From assembly GCF_006716905.1 (NCBI RefSeq), contig NZ_VFPV01000001.1, positions 1,056,001 to 1,120,000 of the forward strand: 64,000 nt of DNA, written 5' to 3'. Positions 37,535 through 46,147 of the stretch are shown piece by piece. Positions within the stretch are counted from its first letter, which is position 1. Every line of letters starts with the position of its first letter. The position numbers and the translations under genes are program-made. This DNA is from Acidovorax temperans. Lineage in GTDB: Bacteria; Pseudomonadota; Gammaproteobacteria; Burkholderiales; Burkholderiaceae_C. The notes beneath the pieces were generated by a model. It saw only the letters and a list, made by a program, of their open reading frames with translations, ran no database searches and was not told the origin of the DNA.

Positions 37535-38134
37535 ATGGCTTTTGTGGAACCCGCGACCCTGCGCGAACGCGGCGTGCGCCTGGAGCCGCTGGCCGCATCG
37601 CACGAGGCGGGCCTGCGCGCGGCCGCAGCCGATGGCGAGCTGTGGAAGCTGCGCATCACCTCGGTGCCCGAGCCCGAAAACACCGGCAAATACATCGACG
37701 ATGCACTGCGCATGCGCGCCGAAGGCAACCGCTTTGCCTTCGCCGTGGTGGACGACACCACCGGCACAGTGCTGGGTACCACCAGCTACCACGACATCCT
37801 GCCCGCCGTGAAGCGCGTGGAAATTGGCTACACCTGGTATGCCAAGAGCGTGCAGCGCACCCATGTGAACACCACGGCCAAGCTCTTGATGATGGGCCAC
37901 GCCTTCGACACCCTGGGCTGCCATGTGGTGGGCTGGCGCACCGACAACTTCAACTTCGCATCGCAGCGCGCCATCGAGCGGCTGGGGGCCAAGAAAGACG
38001 GCGTGATTCGCGGCCACGCGCTGCGCCGCGACGGCACCATCCGCGACACGGTGATGTACAGCATGCGCGCGGGCGAATGGCCCGAGGCCAAAGCACAATT
38101 GCTATACCTTTTAGAGCGGCACGCGCTTGCCTAG
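37535..38134 (+). CDS. GNAT acetyltransferase (RimJ/RimL-like)
   Basis: 199 residues. Its start TLRERGVRLEPLAASHEAGLRAAAADGELW and the segments EIGYTWYAKSVQRTHVNTTAKLLMMGHAFD and VGWRTDNFNFASQRAIERLGAKKDGVIRGH are those of the RimJ/RimL group, which acetylates protein N-termini or small amines. The last codons (LLYLLERHALA) lie inside an AGCGCTT-type repeat (38096-38152), so the C-terminus is repeat-derived. It sits inside the MoxR-VWA operon. Confidence 0.9.
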   Translation: MAFVEPATLRERGVRLEPLAASHEAGLRAAAADGELWKLRITSVPEPENTGKYIDDALRMRAEGNRFAFAVVDDTTGTVLGTTSYHDILPAVKRVEIGYTWYAKSVQRTHVNTTAKLLMMGHAFDTLGCHVVGWRTDNFNFASQRAIERLGAKKDGVIRGHALRRDGTIRDTVMYSMRAGEWPEAKAQLLYLLERHALA

Positions 38135-38152
38135 CAAGCGCTGGAGGGCAAA
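38096..38152. repeat. AGCGCTT palindromic repeat, copy 6 (overlaps a gene end)
   Basis: AATTGCTATACC ... CACGCGCTTGCCTAGCAAGCGCTGGAGG. The core GCGCTTGCCTAGCAAGCGC is a 19-base palindrome. It overlaps the final 13 codons of the GNAT gene and supplies the GGAGG ribosome-binding site of the VWA gene downstream. Confidence 0.75.
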
Positions 38153-38155
38153 ATC

Positions 38156-39343
38156 ATGTTGATTGACTTTTTCTACACCCTGCGCGCGGCCAAGCTGCCC
38201 GTGTCTGTGAAGGAATACCTCACCCTGCTCGAAGCCCTGCAAGCCGGTGTGGTGGGCCCCAAGTCAGACGATGCCTGGGCGCTGGACGATTTCTACAACC
38301 TCTCGCGCCTGACCTTGGTGAAGGACGAGAAGCACTACGACAAGTTTGACCGCGCCTTTGGTGCGTACTTCAAAGGCGTCGAATTGGTGGCCGATTTCAC
38401 CAAGGAGATCCCTGCCGACTGGCTGCGCAAGATTCTGGAAAACGAGCTGACGCCCGAGCAGAAGGCCGCCATCGAGAAGATGGGCTGGGACGAGCTGATG
38501 GAGACGCTAAAGAAGCGCCTCGAAGAACAGAAAGAGCGCCACGAAGGCGGCAACAAGTGGATTGGCACCGGCGGCACCAGCCCGTTTGGCCACGGCGGCT
38601 ACAACCCGCAAGGCGTGCGCATTGGCGGCGCGGGCAAGAACAAGAGCGCCGTGAAGGTGTGGGAACAGCGCGCCTACCGCGACTACGACGACACGCAAGA
38701 GCTGGGCACGCGCAATATCAAGGTGGCGCTGCGCCGCCTGCGCAAGTTTGCGCGCGAAGGGCATGAACTGGAGCTGGACCTGCCCGACACCATCCGCAGC
38801 ACGGCGGCCAACGCGGGCTACCTCGACATCAAGATGGTGCCCGAGCGCCACAACAACGTGAAGGTGCTGCTGCTGATGGACGTGGGCGGCACGATGGACG
38901 AGCACATCCAGCGGGTGGAGGAACTCTTCAGCGCCGTGAAGACGGAGTTCAAGCACCTGGAGTTCTACTACTTCCACAACTGCGTGTACGACTTCATGTG
39001 GAAGAACAACCGCCGCCGCTTTGCCGAGAAGTTTCCGACCTGGGACATCATCCGCAAGTACAACAAAGACTACAAACTGATCTTTGTGGGCGATGCGACC
39101 ATGAGCCCTTACGAAATCCTGCAGCCCGGCGGCAGCGTGGAATACAACAACGAGGAGCCGGGGGCGGAGTGGATTCAGCGCCTCACCCACGCCTTCCCGA
39201 AGTTTGCGTGGATCAACCCCGAGCCCCAGGGCGTGTGGCAGTACCGCCAGAGCATCAGCATCATCCAGCAGCTCATTGGCAACCGCATGTTCCCGCTGTC
39301 ACTCAAGGGGCTGGAAGACACCATGCGCCTGCTGTCGAAGTAG
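38156..39343 (+). CDS. VWA-domain protein (CoxE-like) paired with MoxR
   Basis: 395 residues. A helical N-terminal region (MLIDFFYTLRAAKLPVSVKEYL) is followed by a Glu/Lys-rich segment near 115-130, a Gly-rich linker, and a von Willebrand A domain from about 235 (VKVLLLMDVGGTMDEHI). The metal-ion site is Asp-x-Gly-x-Thr rather than Asp-x-Ser-x-Ser. The downstream Asp is in IFVGDATMSPYEI. CoxE-like proteins work with MoxR ATPases to mature or load metal enzymes; the client here is not apparent. A repeat-derived GGAGG serves as its ribosome-binding site. Confidence 0.9.
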   Translation: MLIDFFYTLRAAKLPVSVKEYLTLLEALQAGVVGPKSDDAWALDDFYNLSRLTLVKDEKHYDKFDRAFGAYFKGVELVADFTKEIPADWLRKILENELTPEQKAAIEKMGWDELMETLKKRLEEQKERHEGGNKWIGTGGTSPFGHGGYNPQGVRIGGAGKNKSAVKVWEQRAYRDYDDTQELGTRNIKVALRRLRKFAREGHELELDLPDTIRSTAANAGYLDIKMVPERHNNVKVLLLMDVGGTMDEHIQRVEELFSAVKTEFKHLEFYYFHNCVYDFMWKNNRRRFAEKFPTWDIIRKYNKDYKLIFVGDATMSPYEILQPGGSVEYNNEEPGAEWIQRLTHAFPKFAWINPEPQGVWQYRQSISIIQQLIGNRMFPLSLKGLEDTMRLLSK

Positions 39344-39472
39344 CGCTGCGCCAGCGCGTGCTGCCACGGCCGCGCGGCCGAAGCTGTCCTACACCGGGCG
39401 CCTGTTTTTGCAGGCATAGTGCGGGCCAGTTGCCGCCATACTTGCGCATTGCTGCGGCATTGCCTCCGTTCC

Positions 39473-41383
39473 ATGATTTCTTCTTCGTCCGTTTTTACTT
39501 CTCGGGTGCACGCACCGTGCAAGGCGCAGCCTCATCCAACGCCGACTCTGTGGTCGGCGTTGCTGCTATGTGGAGCGCTGGTTTTGCAGGGGTGCAGCGT
39601 GCTGTCGCCCCGGCCAGGGGCTGAACCCGCCGCTGCGGTCACCACCGAAGACCAGCCCGCCTTCAGCCTGGAAGTGAAGGCCCCCGACTCGGTGCGCGAC
39701 ACGCTGGAGCGCCACCTGGAACTGCAGCGCTTTCGCCTGTTGCCCGATCTGCAAAACGAAGAACTGCGCCGCCTGTTGCACGCCGCCGACGCCAACGCCC
39801 GCGAACTGCTGGGCACGCTGGGGTACTTCGCGCCCACCATTGCGATTGAGCTGCGCGAAGCCGCAGCGCCACAGCCGCCGTACGCCGTCACCTTCACCGT
39901 GGAGCCCGGCCCGCAGACGCGCGTCACGCAGGCCGACATCCGCCTGACCGAAGGGGCTGAAACCGAGCCCGGTGCCCGCGTGCGCCAATTGCAACGGGTT
40001 GAAAGCAACTGGGCGCTGCCCGCAGGCAGCCCCTTCACGCAAGGCGCCTGGTCAGGCGCGAAAAGCAGCGGTCTGCGCCAACTGCAAGTGCGCAGCTACC
40101 CCACCGCCAGCATTGCCAGCAGCCGCGCCGAGGTGGATGCCGACACCCACGAAGCCAAGCTGGCCGTGACCTACGACCCCGGCCCGCCCTACCGCTTTGG
40201 CCCGCTGCAAGTGCGCGGCAGCCAGCGCTACGACCCCGATGGCGCGCGCCGCCTGGCCCGCCTGCCCACTGGCAGCGTGTACGACGAAGCAGAAATGCTC
40301 GATGCCCAGCAACGCCTGGCCAACAGCGGCTACTACGACGCGGTGTTCCTCACGCTGGACACCGAGAGCCCCGACCCGCAGGCAGCCCCCGTGATTGCCC
40401 AGGTGCGTGAAGCCAAGCTGCAAAAACTGGTGTTTGGTGCTGGCCTGTCCACCGACAGCGGGCCGCGCCTGTCGGTGGACCACAGCCACAACCAGTGGCC
40501 CACGCACGGCTGGCGCGCGGTGAACAAACTGTCGCTCGACAAGAAAGCCCAGCAACTGGGCACGGGCTGGACCGCCCTGCCCAACGACAACGGCTGGCGC
40601 TGGTTCACATCGGCCCTGGCACAGCGCCAGCAGACGGGCGACTACGACGTCAACAGCGTGGAGGTGCTGGGCGGGCGCAGCAAAAGCACCAAGAACATCG
40701 ACCGCACCTACTTTCTGCGCTACGACGCCACCCGCCCCCAGGGGCTGAACGCCCCCGCCGACAGCGCTGCGCTGAGCGCCAACTATGGCTGGACGGGCCG
40801 CTATTTCAACAGCAAAACGGCACCCACCCGCGGCTGGGGCATTGCCGTGGAACTGGGCGCTGGCATGACCTTGCGGCCCGAACGCAACCCGTTCACCCGC
40901 ACCCTGGTGCGCTGGCAGTCGTTCTTCCCCGCAGGGCGGGTGGAGGCAGACAACGGCGAGGCCCGCGCCGCACGCATTTCGGTGCGCACCGAGGTAGGCG
41001 CCGTGCTGGCGCGTGGCAGCGCAGAAATCCCGGTCACACAACTGTTCCTGACCGGTGGAGACACCACCGTGCGGGGCTACAGCTACCGCAGCATCGGTGC
41101 GCGCACGCAAAACAACCAGCTCTACGGTGGCCGCTACATGGGCGTGGCCAGCGTGGAATGGCAACGCCCCATCACCTACCGCGGCAACATGACCGATTGG
41201 GAAAACACCCTGTTTGTGGATGCAGGGGCCGTGGCCGACCGCGCCGGAGACCTGGACCCGCGCGTGGGCGTGGGCACCGGCGTGCGTTGGCGCAGCCCCG
41301 TGGGGCCGCTGCAGGCCGACCTGGCCTGGGGCGTGCAATCCAAACAACTGCGGCTGCACTTGCGCCTGGGGTTCACTTTCTGA
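39473..41383 (+). CDS. tamA: Outer-membrane translocation protein TamA
   Basis: 636 residues. The start resembles a lipoprotein signal (WSALLLCGALVLQGCS). POTRA repeats cover about 60-315, followed by a beta-barrel of the Omp85 family from about 330, with VRGYSYRSIG (the conserved loop-6 VRGY motif) and the last strand ending in LRLGFTF with aromatic C-terminus. TamA with TamB inserts or moves outer-membrane proteins and lipids. ATG 39473 is the start. tamB begins within its stop codon (TGATG). Confidence 0.93.
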   Translation: MISSSSVFTSRVHAPCKAQPHPTPTLWSALLLCGALVLQGCSVLSPRPGAEPAAAVTTEDQPAFSLEVKAPDSVRDTLERHLELQRFRLLPDLQNEELRRLLHAADANARELLGTLGYFAPTIAIELREAAAPQPPYAVTFTVEPGPQTRVTQADIRLTEGAETEPGARVRQLQRVESNWALPAGSPFTQGAWSGAKSSGLRQLQVRSYPTASIASSRAEVDADTHEAKLAVTYDPGPPYRFGPLQVRGSQRYDPDGARRLARLPTGSVYDEAEMLDAQQRLANSGYYDAVFLTLDTESPDPQAAPVIAQVREAKLQKLVFGAGLSTDSGPRLSVDHSHNQWPTHGWRAVNKLSLDKKAQQLGTGWTALPNDNGWRWFTSALAQRQQTGDYDVNSVEVLGGRSKSTKNIDRTYFLRYDATRPQGLNAPADSAALSANYGWTGRYFNSKTAPTRGWGIAVELGAGMTLRPERNPFTRTLVRWQSFFPAGRVEADNGEARAARISVRTEVGAVLARGSAEIPVTQLFLTGGDTTVRGYSYRSIGARTQNNQLYGGRYMGVASVEWQRPITYRGNMTDWENTLFVDAGAVADRAGDLDPRVGVGTGVRWRSPVGPLQADLAWGVQSKQLRLHLRLGFTF

Positions 41384-44300
41384 TGCCAACGTTCAACGAG
41401 CCCACTGGCCCCGCTAGCCCGCCCAGCCCGCCCAGCCCCACCGAGCCTGCCCGTACTACCGCACCGCCACCGCGCCGCCGCAGTGCGCTGCGTTGGCTGG
41501 GGTGGGCGGTAGCCGCACTGCTCCTGGCCATTGCGCTCGCAGGCGCAGGGCTGTGGTGGTGGGCTGGCCAGGCCACTTCACTGGCCACGGTGCTGCAGCG
41601 GACAGCGCAGTGGCTGCCCGCCGGGCAAAGCCTGCAAAGCCGCGATGTGACAGGGTCGCTGCGCAGCGGCGGGCGCATTGGCTGGCTGCGCTGGAGCAGC
41701 CCAAGCCTGGTGGTAGACGTGACCGACGCCCAGGTGGGTTGGCAACTGCCCCTGCTGCTGCAGCGGCGGCTGGAGCTGCGCGACATCCGCGCGGCGCGCA
41801 TCCACGTCACCCCGCTGGAACATGACCAGCCCGCCGCCCCACCCCAGCCGCTGCAAGAGCTGGTGCTGCCGCTGGCGGTGGAGCTGGGCTTCCAGGTAGA
41901 CCAATTGCAGTGGGGCGACAACCCGGCCTTGCAAGCCCAGGGGCTGGCGGGCACCTACCGCTTTGACGGGCAGGACCACCGGCTGACCATCAGCAACCTG
42001 GCGCTGGCACAAGGCCGCTACACCGCCAGCGCCGTGCTGCAAGCCCGCGCCCCCATGGCCCTGCAGGCCACGGTGGACGGTACCGTCACCACACCCCTAC
42101 CGGGCCGCACGGAGGCATTCACCGCTGCTGCACAGGTGCGTGCCGATGGCACCCTGGCCACCGAGGCGGCGCGGCTGAACCTGGAAGCCAACCTGCAGCC
42201 AGAGGGCGCCACGCCAGCCCCAGGCACCGCCCCCAAAGCGCGCGTCCTGGCCGTCACCCCGGCAGCCATGCGCGCCACGGCCCAGGCCACCGTGCGGCCC
42301 TGGGCCCCACAGCCGCTGGAGCAAGCGCGTGCCACCCTCCAAGCCGTGAACCTGGCGGCCCTGTGGCCCCAGGCGCCCACCACCGATCTGCACGGCACGC
42401 TGACGGCAGGGCCCGACGCCAGTACTGGCACCAGCACCCAAGCCCCGGCCCAGGCGGGCGCCTGGAACCTGACCGCAGACCTCACCAACCGCGCGCCCGG
42501 CCCCTGGGATACCCAGCGCCTGCCGCTGGCAGGGCTGCAGGCCCAGGCCCGCTACGCGGCGGGCGGCTGGACGGTGAACCAGGCCACGGCCACCGTGGGC
42601 CAAGCGCCCCGCGCGGGCAGCCTGGACCTGCAAGGCAGCTTTGCGCCCGCCACCGGGGCCTTGCAAGGCTCGATCCGCCTGCGCAACCTGTCGCCCGCTG
42701 CCCTGCACTCCGCACTGGCGGCGTCGCCCCTGTCGGGCAGCGTGCAGGCCCAGATGCCGTCGCAGGCCAGCCCACTGACCAGCACAGTGGTGCGCTTGAC
42801 GGCAGACATTCGCTCAGCCGCGCCCACTGGCACCGCACCGGCGAGTGCGACAGACCTGCGCATTGACGCCTTCACCGCCCAGGGCCAATGGAACCCCGAG
42901 GACAACGGGGGCACGGTGCACATCGAACGGCTGGCCCTGGATGCGTTGCGCGCCCGGTTGCAGGCGACGGATCTGCGCGTCAGCCGGGGCGCGCCGCCCA
43001 GTGCGACACCTGCTGCGGGCAATGCCACCGCAGCTTCCGCCGTCGCAGGCCAGGGGCTGGTGCAGCTCACCCTCCCCGGCTCGCAAGTGCGCGTGCAGGG
43101 CAATATCGCCCCCCGCACTGGCCAGGGCGAAGGCAGCTGGAGCCTGACCGATGCCGACCAAACCCTGCGCTGGCTAGGCCGCTTGCCCTGGCTGGGCAAA
43201 GACCTGCAAGGCACGCTGCGCACCGCCTCGGCCAAAGGCCAGGCACAGCTAGAGCTGCAATGGAAGGGCGGCTGGAGCACTCTGCAGCAGCAACTGCACA
43301 CGGCAGCCCAGGGCCTGCCCCCCAGTGCTGGCGCCAAAGCCCCGCCCTTTCAGATACAGACCTCACTGACCAGCCCGCAATTGGACCTGGTGCTCCCCCC
43401 CCAGGCCAGCGGCACCGCAGACGCCACCAACGTGGCGACATTGTTGCAACTGCGCGCCCTGAAAGCGGAGCTGAACGGGCAACTGACGCAAGCCACGCTG
43501 CGCCTGGAAAGCGAAGCACGCACGGGCACCCAACGCCTGTCGCTGCAGACCCAAGCCACCGGCGGGCTCAGCGGCGCTGGGCAATGGCAGGCCCAGTGGA
43601 GCCAACTGCGTGCACAGTGGCAAGACACGCGCCGCCCTGGGGTGTGGACGGCTCAACTCACGCAGCCCTTGGCCATGTCGCTGCGCACTGGCGCCAGCCC
43701 TGGCACCGCCGTGGCGCCGTCTGCGCGGGCCTCATCCACAGCAAGCGCTGCGCCCGCCAGCAAACCCCAGGGGCTCACCCTGCAAGCCAGCGCCGGGCAG
43801 GCGCAAATCACCGGTCCCGTGCCGGGCACCGTGGCACTGCGCTGGCAACCCGTGCGGCTGACTACGGTGGCGGGCGGCCTGCCACGCCTGCAAACACAAG
43901 GCACGCTGCAAGGCCTGCCCCTGGCCTGGGTGGATGCGTTCGGCATGGACGCCGCCCCCACGGCCGCGCCCAGCACCGCCGTGCCCGGCGCCGCCTCCAC
44001 GTCGCCCACCGCGCCCACGCTGGCGCCGCAACCCCTGCTGGCCCGACTGGGCCTGGCTACCGATCTGCTGCTGGAAGGCCAGTGGAACGTGGACACCACC
44101 GAATCCCTGCGCGCCACGGCCAGCCTGCGCCGCACCCAGGGCGACTTGCGCATCTTGAGCGCAGAGCCACCGGCACAAACCACCAGCGTCAGCACCGGCC
44201 AGGGGCTGGGGCCGGGCAGCGTGACCACCATCACGCCAGCATCCACCGCTGCCACCAGCCGGGGCACACCCGCTGGCGTGCGGCAGGCAGAGCTGAGCGT

Positions 44301-45840
44301 GCAGCTGGACGCAGACACCCTGAACGCCCGCCTGCAGTGGGCCAGCGCACGCGCTGGCGAGATTGACGCCACCGCCAGCACCCGCCTGCAGTGGGGCAAA
44401 GACACCGCCCCCTGGCCTGCAGACGCACCGCTGGCCGGCAGCGTGCGCGCCCGTCTGCCCGACGTGGGTGTGTGGTCTGCCCTGGCACCCCCCGGCTGGC
44501 GCGTGCGCGGCACGCTGGATGCCAACGCCACGTTGTCGGGCACGCGCAACGCCCCGCGCTGGTCTGGCACGCTGGCGGCCGATGAGCTGGCGGTGCGCTC
44601 ACTCATCGATGGCGTGGACCTGCAAGGCGGCCGCCTGCGGGCCAGCCTGCGCGGCAACCAGCTGGAGCTGACCGAGTTCCAGCTGCAAGGCGGGCGCGGC
44701 AGCAAGGCCCGCATTGCCGGGCAAAGCGGCAACCGCACCCAGACCCCCACCGACCGGGGCAGCCTCTCGGCCACGGGCCGCCTGACCTGGAGCGATGCCG
44801 ACACCACCAGCGGCACCCCACCGCGCATTGCCATGGACCTGCAAGCCCAGGCCCAGGCGCTGCAGGTGCTGGTGCGGGCCGACCGGCAGGTGAGCGTGTC
44901 GGGCAACCTGCGGGCGCAGCTGCAAGAAGGCCAGTTCAGCCTGACCGGCAAACTCACCACCGACCGCGCCACCATCATCCTGCCCGACGAAACAGCCCCC
45001 ACGCTGGACTCTGACGTGGTCATCCGCTCTGCCGCGCGCGACCGCGAAGCCCAGGCCCGCGCCCAGGCCGCCGCCCAAGCCCACCAAAAGGCCGAGCAAG
45101 CGCCCCAGCTGGTGCCCGCCAAGCCAGCGGTCATCGCCATCACGCTGAACCTGGGCAACGACTTTGCCCTGCAGGGCCGGGGCATCACCACCCGGCTCAC
45201 GGGCGAGGTGGATGTGCGCAGCGCCGCCACCGCAGGCGCCCCACCCCGCGTGACGGGCGAGGTGCGCACCGAAGAGGGACGCTACCGCGCCTGGGGCCAG
45301 ATGCTGGACGTGGAGACCGGGTTGATCCGCTTCAACGGGCCGTACAACAACCCTTCGCTCGACATCCTGGCGCTGCGCCCCAACATCAGTGTGCGGGCGG
45401 GCGTGCAGGTCAGCGGCTCAGCCCTGGCCCCGCGCGTGCGCCTGTATTCCGACCCCGAGCTGCCCGACGCTGAAAAACTCGCCTGGGTGGTGCTGGGCCG
45501 CGATGCCACCGCCGGCGGTGCCCAGGCCGCCGTGCTGCAACAAGCCGCCCTGGTTCTGCTGGGCCGCCGCGGGCAATCGCCCACCGGCAACCTCGCCAGC
45601 CGCGTGGGTCTGGACGAAATCGGCTTCAAAGGCGCGGCCCCCGGCGAAGACGCCAACACCGCCGCCCTCACCTTCGGCAAGCGCATTTCCAAAGACCTGT
45701 ACCTGACGTACGAACGCACGCTGTCGGGCACCCTGGGCGCGCTCTACATCTTCTACGACCTCTCGCGCAACCTCACCCTGCGGGGCCAGGCGGGCAGCAA
45801 CAGCGCGGTAGACCTGATCTACACGATGAAGTACGACTGA
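41383..45840 (+). CDS. tamB: Translocation and assembly module protein TamB
   Basis: 1485 residues. A basic, proline-rich cytoplasmic tail is followed by one membrane helix (WLGWAVAALLLAIALAGAGLWWW), then a long beta-rich, Ala/Gln/Pro-biased periplasmic bridge, and the C-terminal TamB (DUF490) domain with ITLNLGNDFALQGRGITTRL, LRPNISVRAGVQVSG, PELPDAEKLAWVVLGRD and LTYERTLSGTLGALY. It spans the periplasm and probably carries lipids to the outer membrane. The true ATG overlaps the tamA stop by one base; an open frame continues upstream inside tamA but is not coding. Confidence 0.95.
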   Translation: MPTFNEPTGPASPPSPPSPTEPARTTAPPPRRRSALRWLGWAVAALLLAIALAGAGLWWWAGQATSLATVLQRTAQWLPAGQSLQSRDVTGSLRSGGRIGWLRWSSPSLVVDVTDAQVGWQLPLLLQRRLELRDIRAARIHVTPLEHDQPAAPPQPLQELVLPLAVELGFQVDQLQWGDNPALQAQGLAGTYRFDGQDHRLTISNLALAQGRYTASAVLQARAPMALQATVDGTVTTPLPGRTEAFTAAAQVRADGTLATEAARLNLEANLQPEGATPAPGTAPKARVLAVTPAAMRATAQATVRPWAPQPLEQARATLQAVNLAALWPQAPTTDLHGTLTAGPDASTGTSTQAPAQAGAWNLTADLTNRAPGPWDTQRLPLAGLQAQARYAAGGWTVNQATATVGQAPRAGSLDLQGSFAPATGALQGSIRLRNLSPAALHSALAASPLSGSVQAQMPSQASPLTSTVVRLTADIRSAAPTGTAPASATDLRIDAFTAQGQWNPEDNGGTVHIERLALDALRARLQATDLRVSRGAPPSATPAAGNATAASAVAGQGLVQLTLPGSQVRVQGNIAPRTGQGEGSWSLTDADQTLRWLGRLPWLGKDLQGTLRTASAKGQAQLELQWKGGWSTLQQQLHTAAQGLPPSAGAKAPPFQIQTSLTSPQLDLVLPPQASGTADATNVATLLQLRALKAELNGQLTQATLRLESEARTGTQRLSLQTQATGGLSGAGQWQAQWSQLRAQWQDTRRPGVWTAQLTQPLAMSLRTGASPGTAVAPSARASSTASAAPASKPQGLTLQASAGQAQITGPVPGTVALRWQPVRLTTVAGGLPRLQTQGTLQGLPLAWVDAFGMDAAPTAAPSTAVPGAASTSPTAPTLAPQPLLARLGLATDLLLEGQWNVDTTESLRATASLRRTQGDLRILSAEPPAQTTSVSTGQGLGPGSVTTITPASTAATSRGTPAGVRQAELSVQLDADTLNARLQWASARAGEIDATASTRLQWGKDTAPWPADAPLAGSVRARLPDVGVWSALAPPGWRVRGTLDANATLSGTRNAPRWSGTLAADELAVRSLIDGVDLQGGRLRASLRGNQLELTEFQLQGGRGSKARIAGQSGNRTQTPTDRGSLSATGRLTWSDADTTSGTPPRIAMDLQAQAQALQVLVRADRQVSVSGNLRAQLQEGQFSLTGKLTTDRATIILPDETAPTLDSDVVIRSAARDREAQARAQAAAQAHQKAEQAPQLVPAKPAVIAITLNLGNDFALQGRGITTRLTGEVDVRSAATAGAPPRVTGEVRTEEGRYRAWGQMLDVETGLIRFNGPYNNPSLDILALRPNISVRAGVQVSGSALAPRVRLYSDPELPDAEKLAWVVLGRDATAGGAQAAVLQQAALVLLGRRGQSPTGNLASRVGLDEIGFKGAAPGEDANTAALTFGKRISKDLYLTYERTLSGTLGALYIFYDLSRNLTLRGQAGSNSAVDLIYTMKYD

Positions 45841-45894
45841 GAACCTGTTCCAAGCCCCGCCCCCCCGCCCGCAGCCTCTACAATCCCGCCCTGT

Positions 45895-45969
45895 CTCCTC
45901 GTAGTTCAATGGATAGAACGAGTGCCTCCTAAGCGCTAGATACAGGTTCGATTCCTGTCGAGGAGACCA
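45895..45969 (+). tRNA. tRNA-Arg (anticodon CCU)
   Basis: A cloverleaf can be drawn: acceptor CTCCTCG / CGAGGAG, D-stem GTTC / GAAC with GGAT loop, anticodon stem AGTGC / GCGCT with loop CTCCTAA (anticodon CCT), T-stem ACAGG / CCTGT with TTCGATT, then discriminator A and an encoded CCA at 45967-45969. It reads AGG codons. The integrated element starts within its T-arm/acceptor sequence. Confidence 0.96.
45947..45962 (+). repeat. attL: direct repeat within the tRNA 3' end
   Basis: TTCGATTCCTGTCGAG, covering the T-loop and the start of the acceptor 3' strand of tRNA-Arg. The functional tRNA 3' end (GAGACCA after it) is kept at this side. Confidence 0.8.
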
Positions 45970-46003
45970 AGTGACCGAATCGCACTGTCTCACAACAGCT
46001 CAG

Positions 46004-46037
46004 AAACCCGCATGTTTCCTAGCATCGCGGGTTTTTT
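46004..46037 (+). terminator. Terminator after tRNA-Arg, at the left edge of the element
   Basis: AAACCCGC ... GCGGGTTT with a 15-base loop, followed by TTTC. A sequence-related hairpin (GAAACCC ... GGGTTTC, 52758-52782) lies at the right edge. Confidence 0.75.
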
Positions 46038-46071
46038 CTTGTCTCAGGCCATATCACCCCGTAACATGACA

Positions 46072-46132
46072 TACCGCCAAAACGGCGGTACTTTTGACGG
46101 TATCTTGAAATACCGCCAAACGACATACCGCC
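46072..46132 (+). repeat. Cluster of TACCGCC inverted/direct repeats before the integrase
   Basis: TACCGCC-AAAAC-GGCGGTA (46072-46090, perfect 7-base arms), then GGTAT ... ATACC (46099-46114) and a further ATACCGCCAAACG near 46125. It contains GGTACTTTTGACGGTA (46087-46102), repeated at the right end (52721-52736). These are candidate arm-type binding sites for the integrase or an excisionase, and may double as operators of the int promoter. Confidence 0.65.
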
Positions 46133-46147
46133 AAACGGGAGGAACTC

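Noticed and set aside
40495-41382. N-terminal extension of tamB by 296 codons
   Set aside because: This open frame lies antisense-free but fully inside tamA; the ATG at 41383 matches the TamB start with its membrane anchor and the TGATG junction.
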